A stretch of DNA of 64,000 nt from Cyanosarcina radialis HA8281-LM2 (GTDB lineage: Bacteria > Cyanobacteriota > Cyanobacteriia > Cyanobacteriales > CCAP-1448), in the NCBI GenBank assembly GCA_019359615.1, contig JAHHHA010000024.1:1-64000 (forward strand). Reading direction: 5' to 3'. This document shows, one piece after another, positions 50,849 through 58,887 of this stretch. Below the pieces are notes generated by a model. The model did not search any database and was not told the DNA's origin. It worked only from the letters and a program-made list of their open reading frames with translations. A program made the translations under genes and the position numbers. Positions within the stretch are counted from its first letter, which is position 1; each line of letters begins with the position of its first letter.

Positions 50849-52894
50849 ATGTTAGCAGAACGCCCCATTTCTAAAGCCGATATCAAATTACCAGCAGCAG
50901 CCGCTGCTAACTTAAATAATCTGGCAAACTACTCGGCCGTAGAATCTGTGTCAGACATCTGGACGCTGGCGGCCAAGCGATTTGGCAGTAAGATCGCCCT
51001 CAAAGATCCCCACGCCAAACCAGAAGTGAATATAACTTATCAGCAGTTAGGGCAGCAAATCGATCGATTTGCTGCGGCTTTGCAATCGTTGGATATTCCC
51101 CTGGCTACTGGCGAATCCGGAGACTTGCCACCGAGGATCGCCCTATTTTCTGACAATAGCCCCCGCTGGCTGATTGCCGACCAAGGAATTATGAGGGCTG
51201 GTGGCGCAGATGCCGTTCGCAGTTCTCAAGCGGAACGAGAAGAATTGCTTTACATTTTGGAACATAGCGGCAGCATTGTTTTGGTGGTGGAAGACTACCG
51301 GACGCTGCAAAAACTATCGGCAGGCGATCGCTTAGCCTCTTTACCCCTACAGTGCGCCATCTTGCTGTCGGACGAACAGCCAGAACCGCAGGGAAATCTT
51401 CCAGTTTTCAACTTTTCGGAGTTTATGGCCAAAGGTGTAGATCGACCCCTAAAATCGGTCGCCTCTAACCGCAATACTCTAGCCACCCTGATGTATACCT
51501 CCGGCACTACGGGCAAGCCTAAAGGAGTGATGCTAACTCACGGGAATCTGCTACATCAAATCGTCAACTTTAAAGTCGTGGTACAACCAGTAGTAGGCGA
51601 TCGCGTTCTCAGCATTCTCCCTACTTGGCACGTCTACGAACGCGCGGTGGAATACTACTTGCTTTCCCAAGGCTGCACTCAGATCTACACCAATATTCGC
51701 TACTTTAAAGGCGACTTGAAAGCATTCCAGCCTCAGTACATGGCGGTAGTACCTCGGCTGTTAGAAGCAGTGTATGAAGGCGTGCAAAAGCAATTTCGCG
51801 AACAACCAGCTAAAAAGCAACGCCTGGTTAATTTCTTTTTAAAGGTTAGCGATCGCTATATTCAAGCCCGTCGGCTTTCCCAAGGATTGAGTTTAGAAGA
51901 ACTGCATCCCTCAGTTGTCAAACGTTCGATCGCTACCCTGCAAGCTGTTATTCTCTTGCCCCTACACGCCTTGGGCGATCGCTTAGTCTACCAAAAGGTG
52001 CGAGCCGCTACAGGGGGAAAAATCAAACAAATGATTAGCGGTGGCGGTTCCTTAGCCGTCCACGTCGATACTTTCTTTGAAACCATTGGCGTGGATATTT
52101 TAGTCGGCTACGGCCTGACCGAAACCTCACCCGTCACCAACGTTCGTCGCATTTGGCGAAACTTGCGCGGTTCTGCCGGACAACCGATTCCCTATACCGA
52201 AGTCAAAATCGTCGATCCAGAAACCCGCAAACCTCTGCCTACAGGCCAGCGGGGTCTAGTTTTGCTCAAAGGGCCGCAGATCATGGCAGGTTACTATAAA
52301 AATTCCGAAGCTACAGCTAAAGCGATCGATGCTCAAGGATGGTTCGACAGCGGCGACTTGGGTTGGTTGACCCCAGAAAAGGACTTGATCCTGACCGGAC
52401 GCGCAAAAGATACAATTGTTTTGACCAACGGCGAAAATATCGAGCCGCAACCGATCGAAGATGCCTGTCTGCGGAGTGCCTTGATCGGTCAAATTATGTT
52501 AGTCGGTCAAGATCGGCGATCGATCGGAGCCTTAATCGTGCCCAATTTAGAAGCTCTAGAAACCTGGGCCACCTCCCAAAATCTCCAATTGAATTTGCCC
52601 GAACTCGCAGATAAAGAGAAGTCTACAGGAGCAGAGGAAAAAGCGATCGCCCTCTCCCAGCCAACAGAAGTGAAGCTCGATAGTAAGATAGTGCAAGAGT
52701 TATTCCGACAGGAATTAAATCGGGAAGTGCAAAATCGTCCTGGCTACCGCCTGGACGATCGCATCGGGCCGTTTCAGTTGATTTTAGAGCCATTTTCTAT
52801 GGAAAATGGTTTGCTGACTCAAACTCTAAAAATCAAACGGGCTGTGGTGATGGATCGTTACAGCGATACGATCGATGCGATGTTTGAAAAGTAG
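50849..52894 (+). CDS. aas: Long-chain acyl-ACP/acyl-CoA synthetase
   Basis: 681 residues, the length of cyanobacterial Aas. The adenylation core has LMYTSGTTGKPKGVMLTHGN (about 215-234), WHVYERAVEYY, GYGLTETSPV and the A8-like TGRAKDTIVLTNGENIEP. It activates free fatty acids with ATP for transfer to ACP (or CoA), recycling fatty acids released from membranes. ATG at 50849; upstream AT-rich region may hold the promoter. Confidence 0.93.
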   Translation: MLAERPISKADIKLPAAAAANLNNLANYSAVESVSDIWTLAAKRFGSKIALKDPHAKPEVNITYQQLGQQIDRFAAALQSLDIPLATGESGDLPPRIALFSDNSPRWLIADQGIMRAGGADAVRSSQAEREELLYILEHSGSIVLVVEDYRTLQKLSAGDRLASLPLQCAILLSDEQPEPQGNLPVFNFSEFMAKGVDRPLKSVASNRNTLATLMYTSGTTGKPKGVMLTHGNLLHQIVNFKVVVQPVVGDRVLSILPTWHVYERAVEYYLLSQGCTQIYTNIRYFKGDLKAFQPQYMAVVPRLLEAVYEGVQKQFREQPAKKQRLVNFFLKVSDRYIQARRLSQGLSLEELHPSVVKRSIATLQAVILLPLHALGDRLVYQKVRAATGGKIKQMISGGGSLAVHVDTFFETIGVDILVGYGLTETSPVTNVRRIWRNLRGSAGQPIPYTEVKIVDPETRKPLPTGQRGLVLLKGPQIMAGYYKNSEATAKAIDAQGWFDSGDLGWLTPEKDLILTGRAKDTIVLTNGENIEPQPIEDACLRSALIGQIMLVGQDRRSIGALIVPNLEALETWATSQNLQLNLPELADKEKSTGAEEKAIALSQPTEVKLDSKIVQELFRQELNREVQNRPGYRLDDRIGPFQLILEPFSMENGLLTQTLKIKRAVVMDRYSDTIDAMFEK

Positions 52895-52958
52895 TCTCTT
52901 TTTGAAGACAAACTACAGCCCCACGACCAAACACAAATGACTGAGGAATCAAGGTTTT

Positions 52959-53408
52959 ATGGATATATCTTCATCACATCTGTTACTGAAGCGACCGATT
53001 ACCATCAAAGCTGTGGTCACTTCTCGATGGAAAGAAGAAGCCCAACAACAACTGCAGGCACAGATTAACGAAATTGACACTCAAATCCAACAGTTAGACG
53101 TGCAAGGGCAAAGGGCGATCGCTGAAATCAAAAAACAAAGCCTGCAACCTCCCGGCCCGCAAGTCAGCCAGCAAATTGAAAACATTCAAGGGCAAGTCAC
53201 TCAAAGAAAAAGCGAACTCTTGGAGCAGAAAAACCAAATCCTCCAACAATTGCAGCAAGTTCAAACCCTAGAACTCAACCAGGAAGTCAACCAGGGTCAA
53301 ATCGAAGGCTTATTCAGCATTCAAAAGGGAGAGAACCTGATCCAAAAAATGCAAGTAGAAATTCTCCTCCGCGATGGCGTGGTGGAAGAAATTCGCGGCG
53401 ACATTTGA
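52959..53408 (+). CDS. YlqD-family coiled-coil protein
   Basis: 149 residues. The beta-strand start LLLKRPITIKAVVT is followed by a long Gln-rich coiled coil (about 28-115) and a C-terminal strand segment (IQKMQVEILLRDGVVEEIRGDI), as in YlqD proteins. Function unknown. It begins 64 bp after the aas stop, so it may be co-transcribed. The ATG at 52959 has a weak upstream AGG. Confidence 0.8.
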   Translation: MDISSSHLLLKRPITIKAVVTSRWKEEAQQQLQAQINEIDTQIQQLDVQGQRAIAEIKKQSLQPPGPQVSQQIENIQGQVTQRKSELLEQKNQILQQLQQVQTLELNQEVNQGQIEGLFSIQKGENLIQKMQVEILLRDGVVEEIRGDI

Positions 53409-53547
53409 GATAGCGAGAGAGGGAGAGGGCGAGGAGGGCGAAGAGGCGAATAACCCATACCCTCTGTCCTATACCCTATGCGCCATGCCCCATGCGCCAT
53501 GCCCTATATCCCCATTCATCATTCATAATTCACCATTCATAATTCCT
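53409..53547. repeat. GA-rich and CCATGCCC simple repeats before the E2 gene
   Basis: GAGAGGGAGAGGGCGAGG and then ATGCGCCATGCCCCATGCGCC-type units, followed by CATTCATCATTCATAATTC. They precede the E2 start. A longer upstream frame from 53374 through them is therefore an artefact, not an N-terminal extension. Confidence 0.65.
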
Positions 53548-54843
53548 ATGATCCACGAAGTTTTCATGCCTGCTCTGAGTTCCACGATGACCGAAGGAAA
53601 AATTGTCTCTTGGATGAAATCTCCTGGCGACAAAGTGGAAAAAGGTGAAACTCTGCTCGTAGTCGAGTCAGACAAAGCTGATATGGATGTTGAGGCCTTT
53701 TGGGCTGGCTACTTGGGGGCAATGATCGTACCTGCTGGCGAAACGGCTCCTGTAGGGGCAACGATCGGCTTAATTGCAGAAACCCAACCGGAAATAGAAT
53801 CAGCCCAGCAACAAGCAGCCAATTCCGGTCAAAAAACTACTGCTGATGCCCCAGCTACTCCGGCCCCAGCTACCGCAGTCGTCCCCGAACTCGCTACGGT
53901 AGGAGCTACAGAAACTCCCAGCCGCAGAAACGGGCGCGTAGTTGCCTCTCCCCGCGCCAAGAAGCTGGCAAAAGAATTGGGCGTGACTCTAGATACACTG
54001 CAAGGTAGCGGCCCTCACGGGCGGATCGTGGCTGAAGATATAGAAGCTTTTGCCAATCGGGGTAAAGCACCTGCAATTGCACCTCCTGCGCCTGCCGCTC
54101 CTACCCCGGTTCCCGCTGCTGCTAAGCCCGCATCAATGCCCGCACCTGCTGCTCCAGCGAACGTTCCCTTGGGTCAGGTGATACCCTTGAACACGCTGCA
54201 AAACGCCGTGGTGCGGAATATGCTCACTAGCCTGGAAGTTCCGACTTACCGCGTGGGCTACACCATTACCACCGATAATCTAGACAAACTTTACAAGCAG
54301 GTTAAGTCTAAAGGCGTAACCATGACCGCGCTGCTGGCTAAGGCTGTAGCGGTGACGCTGCAAAAACATCCCCTCATCTACGCTAGCTACTCAGAGCAAG
54401 GTATTCAGTACCGTAGCTCGATTAACGTGGCGGTGGCGGTAGCGATGGATGACGGCGGACTGATTACTCCGGTACTGCAAAATGCCGACAAAGTAGATCT
54501 TTACTCTTTGTCTCGCACTTGGAAAGACTTGGTAGATCGATCGAGAACCAAGCAGTTGCAGCCAGAAGAATACAGCAGCGGCACTTTTACCCTGTCAAAC
54601 TTGGGAATGTTTGGGGTCGATCGCTTCGATGCCATTCTGCCTTCAGGACAAGGAGCGATTCTAGCTATCGGGGCATCTCGCCCGCAAGTAGTGGCAACTG
54701 GCGACGGCATGATGGGCGTGCGGCAGCAGATGCAGGTCAATCTCACCTGCGATCACCGCATCATCTATGGCGCTCATGCAGCAGCTTTCTTGCAAGATCT
54801 GGCGAAGTTAATCGAGACTAATCCTCAGTCTTTAACTCTTTAG
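53548..54843 (+). CDS. Pyruvate dehydrogenase E2 (dihydrolipoamide acetyltransferase, plastid type)
   Basis: 431 residues. Lipoyl domain with the attachment Lys in VESDKADMDVEAF (about 41-53), a Pro/Ala-rich linker, the E3-binding domain VASPRAKKLAKELG...GPHGRIVAEDIE, another Pro/Ala linker and the acetyltransferase domain. The catalytic segment reads CDHRIIYGAHA: His is kept, while HRxxDG is HRIIYG, as in cyanobacterial and plastid E2. I chose 53548 because the lipoyl domain starts there. E1 and E3 genes are not in the window. Confidence 0.95.
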   Translation: MIHEVFMPALSSTMTEGKIVSWMKSPGDKVEKGETLLVVESDKADMDVEAFWAGYLGAMIVPAGETAPVGATIGLIAETQPEIESAQQQAANSGQKTTADAPATPAPATAVVPELATVGATETPSRRNGRVVASPRAKKLAKELGVTLDTLQGSGPHGRIVAEDIEAFANRGKAPAIAPPAPAAPTPVPAAAKPASMPAPAAPANVPLGQVIPLNTLQNAVVRNMLTSLEVPTYRVGYTITTDNLDKLYKQVKSKGVTMTALLAKAVAVTLQKHPLIYASYSEQGIQYRSSINVAVAVAMDDGGLITPVLQNADKVDLYSLSRTWKDLVDRSRTKQLQPEEYSSGTFTLSNLGMFGVDRFDAILPSGQGAILAIGASRPQVVATGDGMMGVRQQMQVNLTCDHRIIYGAHAAAFLQDLAKLIETNPQSLTL

Positions 54844-55431
54844 GGGTTTGCGGAAAAATAGTTGCATCCTGACGGTACGCGTAGCGCGGGCGTTAGTGCG
54901 AGCATCTCGACCTCGATCGAGATGCTCGCACTACTACGCCAGACAAAAAAGTGGCTATTGGAATTAAATCGATAAGGAGATTTTATTCGATTGGTTGAAG
55001 CCACGCGTGGCCCGCGATCGAATGCCTGCCCTATACGGCGCTCGGCAAACTCGATCGAAAATCCTTGCGGGTCTGATATCAAATCCGCTGAGCAAAAACA
55101 GGTTTCTACTGACCGGCCTCCGGCTCCCCTCTCCTTGCAGGAGAGGGGCTGGGGGTGAGGTCTGGATGCGGTGCATGAGAACCGGATTTGGTATGAGATC
55201 GATTTGTTGGCGTAATCGAGCGATCGAGAGCTTCAGTTAGTAAGGCGAGTGTTAGAGTGAATTTAAACACCTCCCGATCGCATTCATATCAAATCCAGTT
55301 ATTAAAAGCCCCAAATCCAGCCCTCAAAGGAGCCTGCGGCTCCCCTCTCCCTTGGGAGAGGGGTTGGGGGTGAGGGCAAACCAACTTTTGCTAAGCGGAT
55401 TTAATATCATTTCTGAATTCGAGATCGAGCC
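54844..55431. other. Repeat-rich intergenic region
   Basis: A 588-bp gap without a credible gene. It contains a 16-bp perfect hairpin (54895-54932) and two copies of the GCTCCCCTCTCC...GGAGAGGGG.TGGGGGTGAGG type (near 55124-55159 and 55337-55374). CAAATCC.G...GGATTTGGTATGA-type ends lie nearby. These look like dispersed cyanobacterial repeats. Confidence 0.55.
54895..54932. repeat. 16-bp perfect inverted repeat
   Basis: AGTGCGAGCATCTCGA / TCGAGATGCTCGCACT around CCTCGA, 52 bases after the E2 stop. There is no T-run. A weaker relative is at 22665-22700. Either a 3'-end hairpin or a mobile palindrome. Confidence 0.65.
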
Positions 55432-55734
55432 ATGCTGAAATCTTTGCTGTCAAAACTAACCCGACTAGCGATCGTCACCTTCTCGATCGTTAACCTTCTG
55501 GGGATGACTCCACTTCTGGCTCAAGAAAGTCAGTCTTCTGGGGCAACAGGCTCGCCCGCGCCCGCCGTAACTGAGACTGATAAAGATACCATCAAGCCCC
55601 AACCACCGCCGGAATCGATCGAACCGCCAACTAACAGTCAGCCCAGCAGTGTTGCCAACCCTGGGGCTTCTAGTCCTTACAATTTAGAAGCAATGAAGCA
55701 ATTTTATCGAGATCTGTTTGGCTCTAAATCCTGA
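55432..55734 (+). CDS. Small secreted Pro-rich protein
   Basis: 100 residues. A signal peptide (RLAIVTFSIVNLLGMTPLLAQ; cleavage about residue 30-31) is followed by a low-complexity Pro/Ser/Thr region (TIKPQPPPESIEPPTN) and a short C-terminal helix (YNLEAMKQFYRDLFG). I do not recognise it. Composition and the signal peptide argue for a real gene. It ends seven bases from the convergent multicopper oxidase stop. Confidence 0.6.
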   Translation: MLKSLLSKLTRLAIVTFSIVNLLGMTPLLAQESQSSGATGSPAPAVTETDKDTIKPQPPPESIEPPTNSQPSSVANPGASSPYNLEAMKQFYRDLFGSKS

Positions 55735-55741
55735 GCGATCG

Positions 55742-57370
55742 CTAAGTTCGATCGCATTTTGATTTAGTAGAACAAGACCAGGGAATCGGTTGAGAGGACG
55801 CTGGCAGGGCTCTGGCTGGTGCAGATAGAGGATCGCACCCTCCTTGCCCGACTTCAAACTGGGTCATCATGTCGTGGTCTTCATGCACGAGGTTGTGGCA
55901 GTGCATCATGTATTTACCCTGGTGGGGGCCAAACTCAGCCAGAACTCGGATGGTTTCAAAAGCACTGACGTAGAAGGTATCCTTCCAACCTTCTTGGTAT
56001 GGGGGGATCGAGCCGCTACTGCGACCGAGCGTTCTGAGCTTGACCAGATGGATGTGAACCGGATGCACCCAACCGCCCCCTGGATTGATTAGATTCCAAA
56101 CTTCAAAGCCTCCTAACCGGGGATTCCCCGCGACATAGCAGGGATTCCAGGCTTGGTTGTTGATTACCCACTGGGAAAAATTGCGCCCAAACCGGAATGT
56201 CCGTTGGGGCAACTGTCTGAGATCGAGTCCCTTTGAGGCAATGAAATCGGAGAGCGGGCCGACATCCTTGCCCAGCAGATCGGGAATGGTATATTCCTCC
56301 GATGCTTGGCGCACGACCTCAAAACACATGATGCTCTGCGATCGCGTATCGGCATCGATGTTTCCTGGAGCCAAGTTTTGCAAAAATACTTTGGTGCCGA
56401 CTGGATATAGGGAGAAATCGATCGCAAATTCATAGCGCTCGGCGACTCCCATTTGTAGATCTTTGGTTCTCACTGGTCGATCGAGCAAGCCAGAGTCGCT
56501 GGCCAGAACGATTAAATCGTCTTTGGTGCTGAGGCTCAGTTGCAAGGTGCGAGAGGTGCCAGCGTTCAAGGCCCGAAATCGATACTTGCGATTGGCCACC
56601 TCCATCCGAGGCCAGGGAACGCCGTTGACTAACATTACATCCCCAAACAGATTGGTTTGCTGGCGATCGAAAAAGACTAAATTCCCCTCGCGATCGAATC
56701 GCTTGTCTTGAATAATCAGGGGAACGTCGTAATCTCCTTGAGGCAAACGCTCGCGATCGGCTGGATTGACAAAATCGTCTTCATCGTAATCGACGAGGTA
56801 CATCCCTGCTAGTCCCTTGTAGACGTTCCGCGACGTTTTCTCGACGGTGTGGTCGTGATACCACTGGACGGCACCTAAAATGTTGGGATAGTAGTAATCT
56901 TTGTAATGTTGAGGTGGAATTAAATCTTCGGCATAGCCATCGTACTGGGGTAAAGAGGGCATCCCATGTAAATGAATGGAGGTGTCGATATCCTCTCCGC
57001 TTTCATCTTGACCTAGCTGGTTGATAAACCGGACGATCGATTCCTTATCTTGACGTTGCCGGATCAGGGGGCCGACAATCCCAGGCGGGGTCTTGGAACT
57101 AGGTCCAGTGCCGATGTAACTCCAAACCTCAGTTTTTATCCCTGGCAAAATCTCGACCCTATCCTTCTGCATGACGATTTCGTAGCGATCGAATTTGGCA
57201 TCGCTGCCGATCGGCTCTAGGATAGGAGGACGTTGAAAGGGAAGTTGAAAACGAGGAATTTGAGGGCTGAGTTCGGCAGCATTTGTCGGCTCTGTCTTTT
57301 CCCAGCCGAGAAACAGCGAACTTACCCCGATCGAACCGAGTTGCAAAGCTTTACGTCTGCTTAGTTTCAT
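55742..57370 (-). CDS. Multicopper oxidase (CotA/bilirubin-oxidase-like)
   Basis: 542 residues with three cupredoxin domains. A twin-arginine-type start (KLSRRKALQLGSIGVSSLFLG) suggests export of the folded enzyme. The four copper motifs are present: HLHGMPS, WYHDHTVEK, HPVHIHLVK and HCHNLVHEDHDMM (the type 1 site with Met axial ligand). It oxidises phenols, bilirubin-like or metal substrates with O2. The upstream gap to 57581 shows no gene. Confidence 0.94.
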   Translation of the reverse strand: MKLSRRKALQLGSIGVSSLFLGWEKTEPTNAAELSPQIPRFQLPFQRPPILEPIGSDAKFDRYEIVMQKDRVEILPGIKTEVWSYIGTGPSSKTPPGIVGPLIRQRQDKESIVRFINQLGQDESGEDIDTSIHLHGMPSLPQYDGYAEDLIPPQHYKDYYYPNILGAVQWYHDHTVEKTSRNVYKGLAGMYLVDYDEDDFVNPADRERLPQGDYDVPLIIQDKRFDREGNLVFFDRQQTNLFGDVMLVNGVPWPRMEVANRKYRFRALNAGTSRTLQLSLSTKDDLIVLASDSGLLDRPVRTKDLQMGVAERYEFAIDFSLYPVGTKVFLQNLAPGNIDADTRSQSIMCFEVVRQASEEYTIPDLLGKDVGPLSDFIASKGLDLRQLPQRTFRFGRNFSQWVINNQAWNPCYVAGNPRLGGFEVWNLINPGGGWVHPVHIHLVKLRTLGRSSGSIPPYQEGWKDTFYVSAFETIRVLAEFGPHQGKYMMHCHNLVHEDHDMMTQFEVGQGGCDPLSAPARALPASSQPIPWSCSTKSKCDRT

Positions 57371-57580
57371 GGTACTAGCTCCGATCGCTCTAAATCTGGG
57401 TCTAGAGAAAATTATAAGTTTCTGCCAACAAACTAAAGCAATCTCTTAATCTATCCAAACATTAGATATCTCCAGAAATTACATTCAAAGGCAGGCTCCG
57501 ATACCTACCTCACAATACAAACTGAATTTAAGTGGCGTTTAACTGAGGCGATCGGCTCTGGAATCGAGTGATGACGCTGG

Positions 57581-57775
57581 CTATAGATTTCGCTTGGCTA
57601 GAACTTGAGCCGTCGAGCGATCGACGTACTCTTTTTCTGCTTCTCGATCGTCAGGAACGGTGATGACATATTCCTTTAATTCGCGATCGCTCATTTCTTG
57701 AAGTGGCTTGCGGTTTTTCCGCATATACTCTCTAATTTCCCCGATTGACATGGCAGCGAAATTGGGTTTAGTCAT
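57581..57775 (-). CDS. Small protein resembling DUF6887
   Basis: 64 residues beginning TKPNFAAMSIGEIREYMRKNRK, then VPDDREAEKEYVDRS. The TKPNF...M...E.R.Y...NR and Asp-Arg-Glu-Ala..Tyr-Val-Asp pattern resembles the DUF6887 proteins common in cyanobacteria, with an insert (PLQEMSDRELKEYVIT). It overlaps the upstream small gene by four bases (57772-57775), so they form a pair that may be toxin-antitoxin-like. The family match is from memory. Confidence 0.6.
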   Translation of the reverse strand: MTKPNFAAMSIGEIREYMRKNRKPLQEMSDRELKEYVITVPDDREAEKEYVDRSTAQVLAKRNL

Positions 57776-57987
57776 ACAATTTCTCCTTCAGCATTAACGT
57801 CATACTGACAATCGTAGCCTTCTCGATCGATAAACCACAATCCTTCGACACAAGCTAAAGCTGGGCCGAAGGTTACTCTTAGAGTTCCTTCAGCCAACAT
57901 TTGCGCTCTTACCAGTGGCTCTCCTCTAAGTTGATGCTCTTGAATCAATTGGTACAAAACCCGTAACTGTTTAGTAGATGGGGGCAT
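57772..57987 (-). CDS. Small protein, upstream partner of the DUF6887-like gene
   Basis: 71 residues: LRVLYQLIQEHQLRGEPLVRAQMLAEGTLRVTFG, then ACVEGLWFIDREGYDCQYDVNAEG. No family recognised. It shares a four-base overlap with the next gene, which supports co-translation and that both are real. Location between the oxidase and a membrane-protein gene gives no function. Confidence 0.55.
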   Translation of the reverse strand: MPPSTKQLRVLYQLIQEHQLRGEPLVRAQMLAEGTLRVTFGPALACVEGLWFIDREGYDCQYDVNAEGEIV

Positions 57988-58032
57988 AAAACTCGTATAT
58001 TGCAGACTATTTCATCCACTTGCCCCGCTATT

Positions 58033-58887
58033 TTAAGTAGCATTTAACTGGCGCGATCGCCAAACGGTGATTCCTCCAGCTACCGCCATCAACCCGAACA
58101 ATGCCAGCCACAGCCAGGTCGAGGGCACAGACCAGCTAATTTTGCGCAAAGTGGTATCGGCGATCGCTGTTCCCAAAATTGCCAAACCGCCTAAAGTAAT
58201 TTGGGTAATGCCCAGCACTAACGATTCGGTTTTCGTCGGGGTGCGGGACAAAATTCCTCCGGCTACAGCTAGAGTGAGGAAGATGCTGCTGTAGAGTTGG
58301 CCGTGAAAGCTATCTAGCTTCCACGGCCAAAAAGCACTGAAAACGTTAGGTAATAACAGCAAGCCCAATCCATACAAACCAGAAACTACTGCTGGAATTA
58401 CCAGGAAAAGGCGCGAGGAATTACGCGATCGCCAGGATACTGAAGTTGTATTCCAACGCGATAGGTGGCGGTAAACCCAAAGGTGATAAGCAGCGTTGAG
58501 GGGAATGGTGGTGTAAAGGAAAAACCAACCCCAAACGATTTTGCGGCTCAAGTTAAAGCGATCGAGATACAACAGGGAAACTACCAGCAAAACCGCAGTA
58601 AAGACCAGTTGCATCGATAATACCAGCCGTGCCATCCGCCACCGCCTCGCCCATAACAACCCAGCAATCGGGACTAAAGAGGCAATGTAGACCGCTCCTA
58701 AAAAGCGAGTATTATATGGAGTAATTTTCCACACCCACCAAGGGTTGCGTAAATCGGTAATAAAGAATAACAGGGCACCAGCCGCTAGCAGCACTACAAT
58801 TTCGATCGCGCTTACCCAGCGCAACCAAGGAGAGATGGTGGGGTTGGTACTTTGGGTGAGCGTAGAGTGGTTATTCTGCATTTGCAT
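58033..58887 (-). CDS. Multi-pass membrane protein, unrecognised
   Basis: 284 residues with about eight hydrophobic helices (first at about 29-46) and short loops. A Trp-rich second segment (NPWWVWKITPYNTRFLGAVYIASLVP) is distinctive. No family recognised. Its start overlaps the end of the NB-ARC/WD40 gene by 17 nt, so the two are probably translationally coupled and functionally linked. It may be a membrane partner of that protein. Confidence 0.7.
   Translation of the reverse strand: MQMQNNHSTLTQSTNPTISPWLRWVSAIEIVVLLAAGALLFFITDLRNPWWVWKITPYNTRFLGAVYIASLVPIAGLLWARRWRMARLVLSMQLVFTAVLLVVSLLYLDRFNLSRKIVWGWFFLYTTIPLNAAYHLWVYRHLSRWNTTSVSWRSRNSSRLFLVIPAVVSGLYGLGLLLLPNVFSAFWPWKLDSFHGQLYSSIFLTLAVAGGILSRTPTKTESLVLGITQITLGGLAILGTAIADTTLRKISWSVPSTWLWLALFGLMAVAGGITVWRSRQLNAT

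Noticed and set aside
53374-53547. 58-residue N-terminal extension of the E2 protein
   Set aside because: Encoded by simple repeats and overlapping the YlqD gene; the lipoyl domain begins at the ATG at 53548.
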